Below are positions 13,876 through 13,995 of a stretch of 13,995 nucleotides of DNA, in pieces. The position numbers and the translations under genes were made by a program. The notes beneath the pieces are model-generated. The model saw nothing but the letters and a program-made list of their open reading frames with translations, did no database searches and was not told where the DNA came from. The stretch lies in NCBI GenBank assembly GCA_002473385.1, contig DKTR01000101.1:1-13995 (forward strand), read 5' to 3'. Source of the DNA: Lachnospiraceae bacterium UBA7225 (lineage in GTDB: Bacteria > Bacillota > Clostridia > Lachnospirales > Lachnospiraceae). The stretch's first letter is position 1, and every line of letters begins with the position of its first letter.

Positions 13876-13995
13876 TTGAAAAAATATATTTTAAAGCGTA
13901 TTCTTACAATGATACCAATTTTTATCATTACTTCTGTGATTGTTTTTTCGATTATTCATCTGACTCCCGGTGACCCGGCCCGGGTTATACTGGGG
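13876..13995 (+). CDS. DppB-like ABC permease, 5' end only
   Basis: The first 40 codons are in the window and run off the right edge. The protein starts K-K-Y-I-L-K-R-I-L after the initiator, then one hydrophobic segment at about 10-27, and then H-L-T-P-G-D-P-A-R, the signature after the first helix of DppB/OppB-type permeases. The start is TTG at 13876, with AGGAGG at 13864-13869 six bases upstream. It lies 60 bases after the solute-binding protein stop and should be the first of two membrane subunits of that importer; the second permease and the ATPases are expected beyond the edge. Confidence 0.9.
   Translation, partial: MKKYILKRILTMIPIFIITSVIVFSIIHLTPGDPARVILG

Overview
The window reads as a purine-ureide (allantoin-type) catabolic locus from a low-to-mid GC Gram-positive anaerobe, most likely a gut clostridium of the Lachnospiraceae type. 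The reasons are strong AGGAGG-like ribosome binding sites, frequent GTG and TTG starts, A/T-rich intergenic DNA, a PucR-family regulator and Firmicute-style transporters. Assignments rest on recognising protein motifs and remembered E. coli homologues; no search was run.

Layout. Positions 1-294 hold the first bases of a minus-strand gene that leaves the window, about 180 bases with several inverted repeats (possibly a structured RNA or the leader of a mobile element), and the leader of a small SdpI-like membrane protein gene (295-672). Converging on that gene is a minus-strand pair: an alpha/beta hydrolase (2403-1549) followed by a DUF2877 protein like AllH/YlbF (1543-677). From a shared divergent promoter region (about 2404-2618) the main plus-strand operon runs: allD-like ureidoglycolate dehydrogenase (2619-3671), a single 1002-residue protein joining AllF/FdrA to AllG/YlbE (3685-6693), carbamate kinase AllK-like (6725-7660), an LctP-family permease (7680-9290) and a 65-residue two-helix membrane protein (9318-9515), closed by a clear intrinsic terminator (9521-9549). 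A monocistronic PucR-type regulator follows (9606-11231) with its own hairpin. A second operon then starts with an allE-like ureidoglycine aminohydrolase (11446-12204), a family-5 ABC solute-binding protein (12226-13815) and the first 40 codons of a DppB-like permease cut by the right edge.

How it fits together. AllE turns (S)-ureidoglycine into (S)-ureidoglycolate plus ammonia. AllD oxidises ureidoglycolate to oxalurate. AllF, AllG and AllH, the three parts of E. coli oxamic transcarbamylase, phosphorolyse oxalurate to oxamate and carbamoyl phosphate. AllK uses carbamoyl phosphate to make ATP, CO2 and ammonia. The locus is therefore a nitrogen- and ATP-yielding fermentation of ureides, with two transport systems: an LctP-type carboxylate permease, plausibly for oxamate or oxalurate, and an Opp/Dpp-type ABC importer, plausibly for the ureide. 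Allantoinase and allantoate amidohydrolase are not in the window.

The most notable points are the AllF-AllG fusion, AllH being encoded on the opposite strand next to an unexplained hydrolase, the LctP-type permease with its small membrane partner, and several inverted or direct repeats at the promoters of the three control regions.
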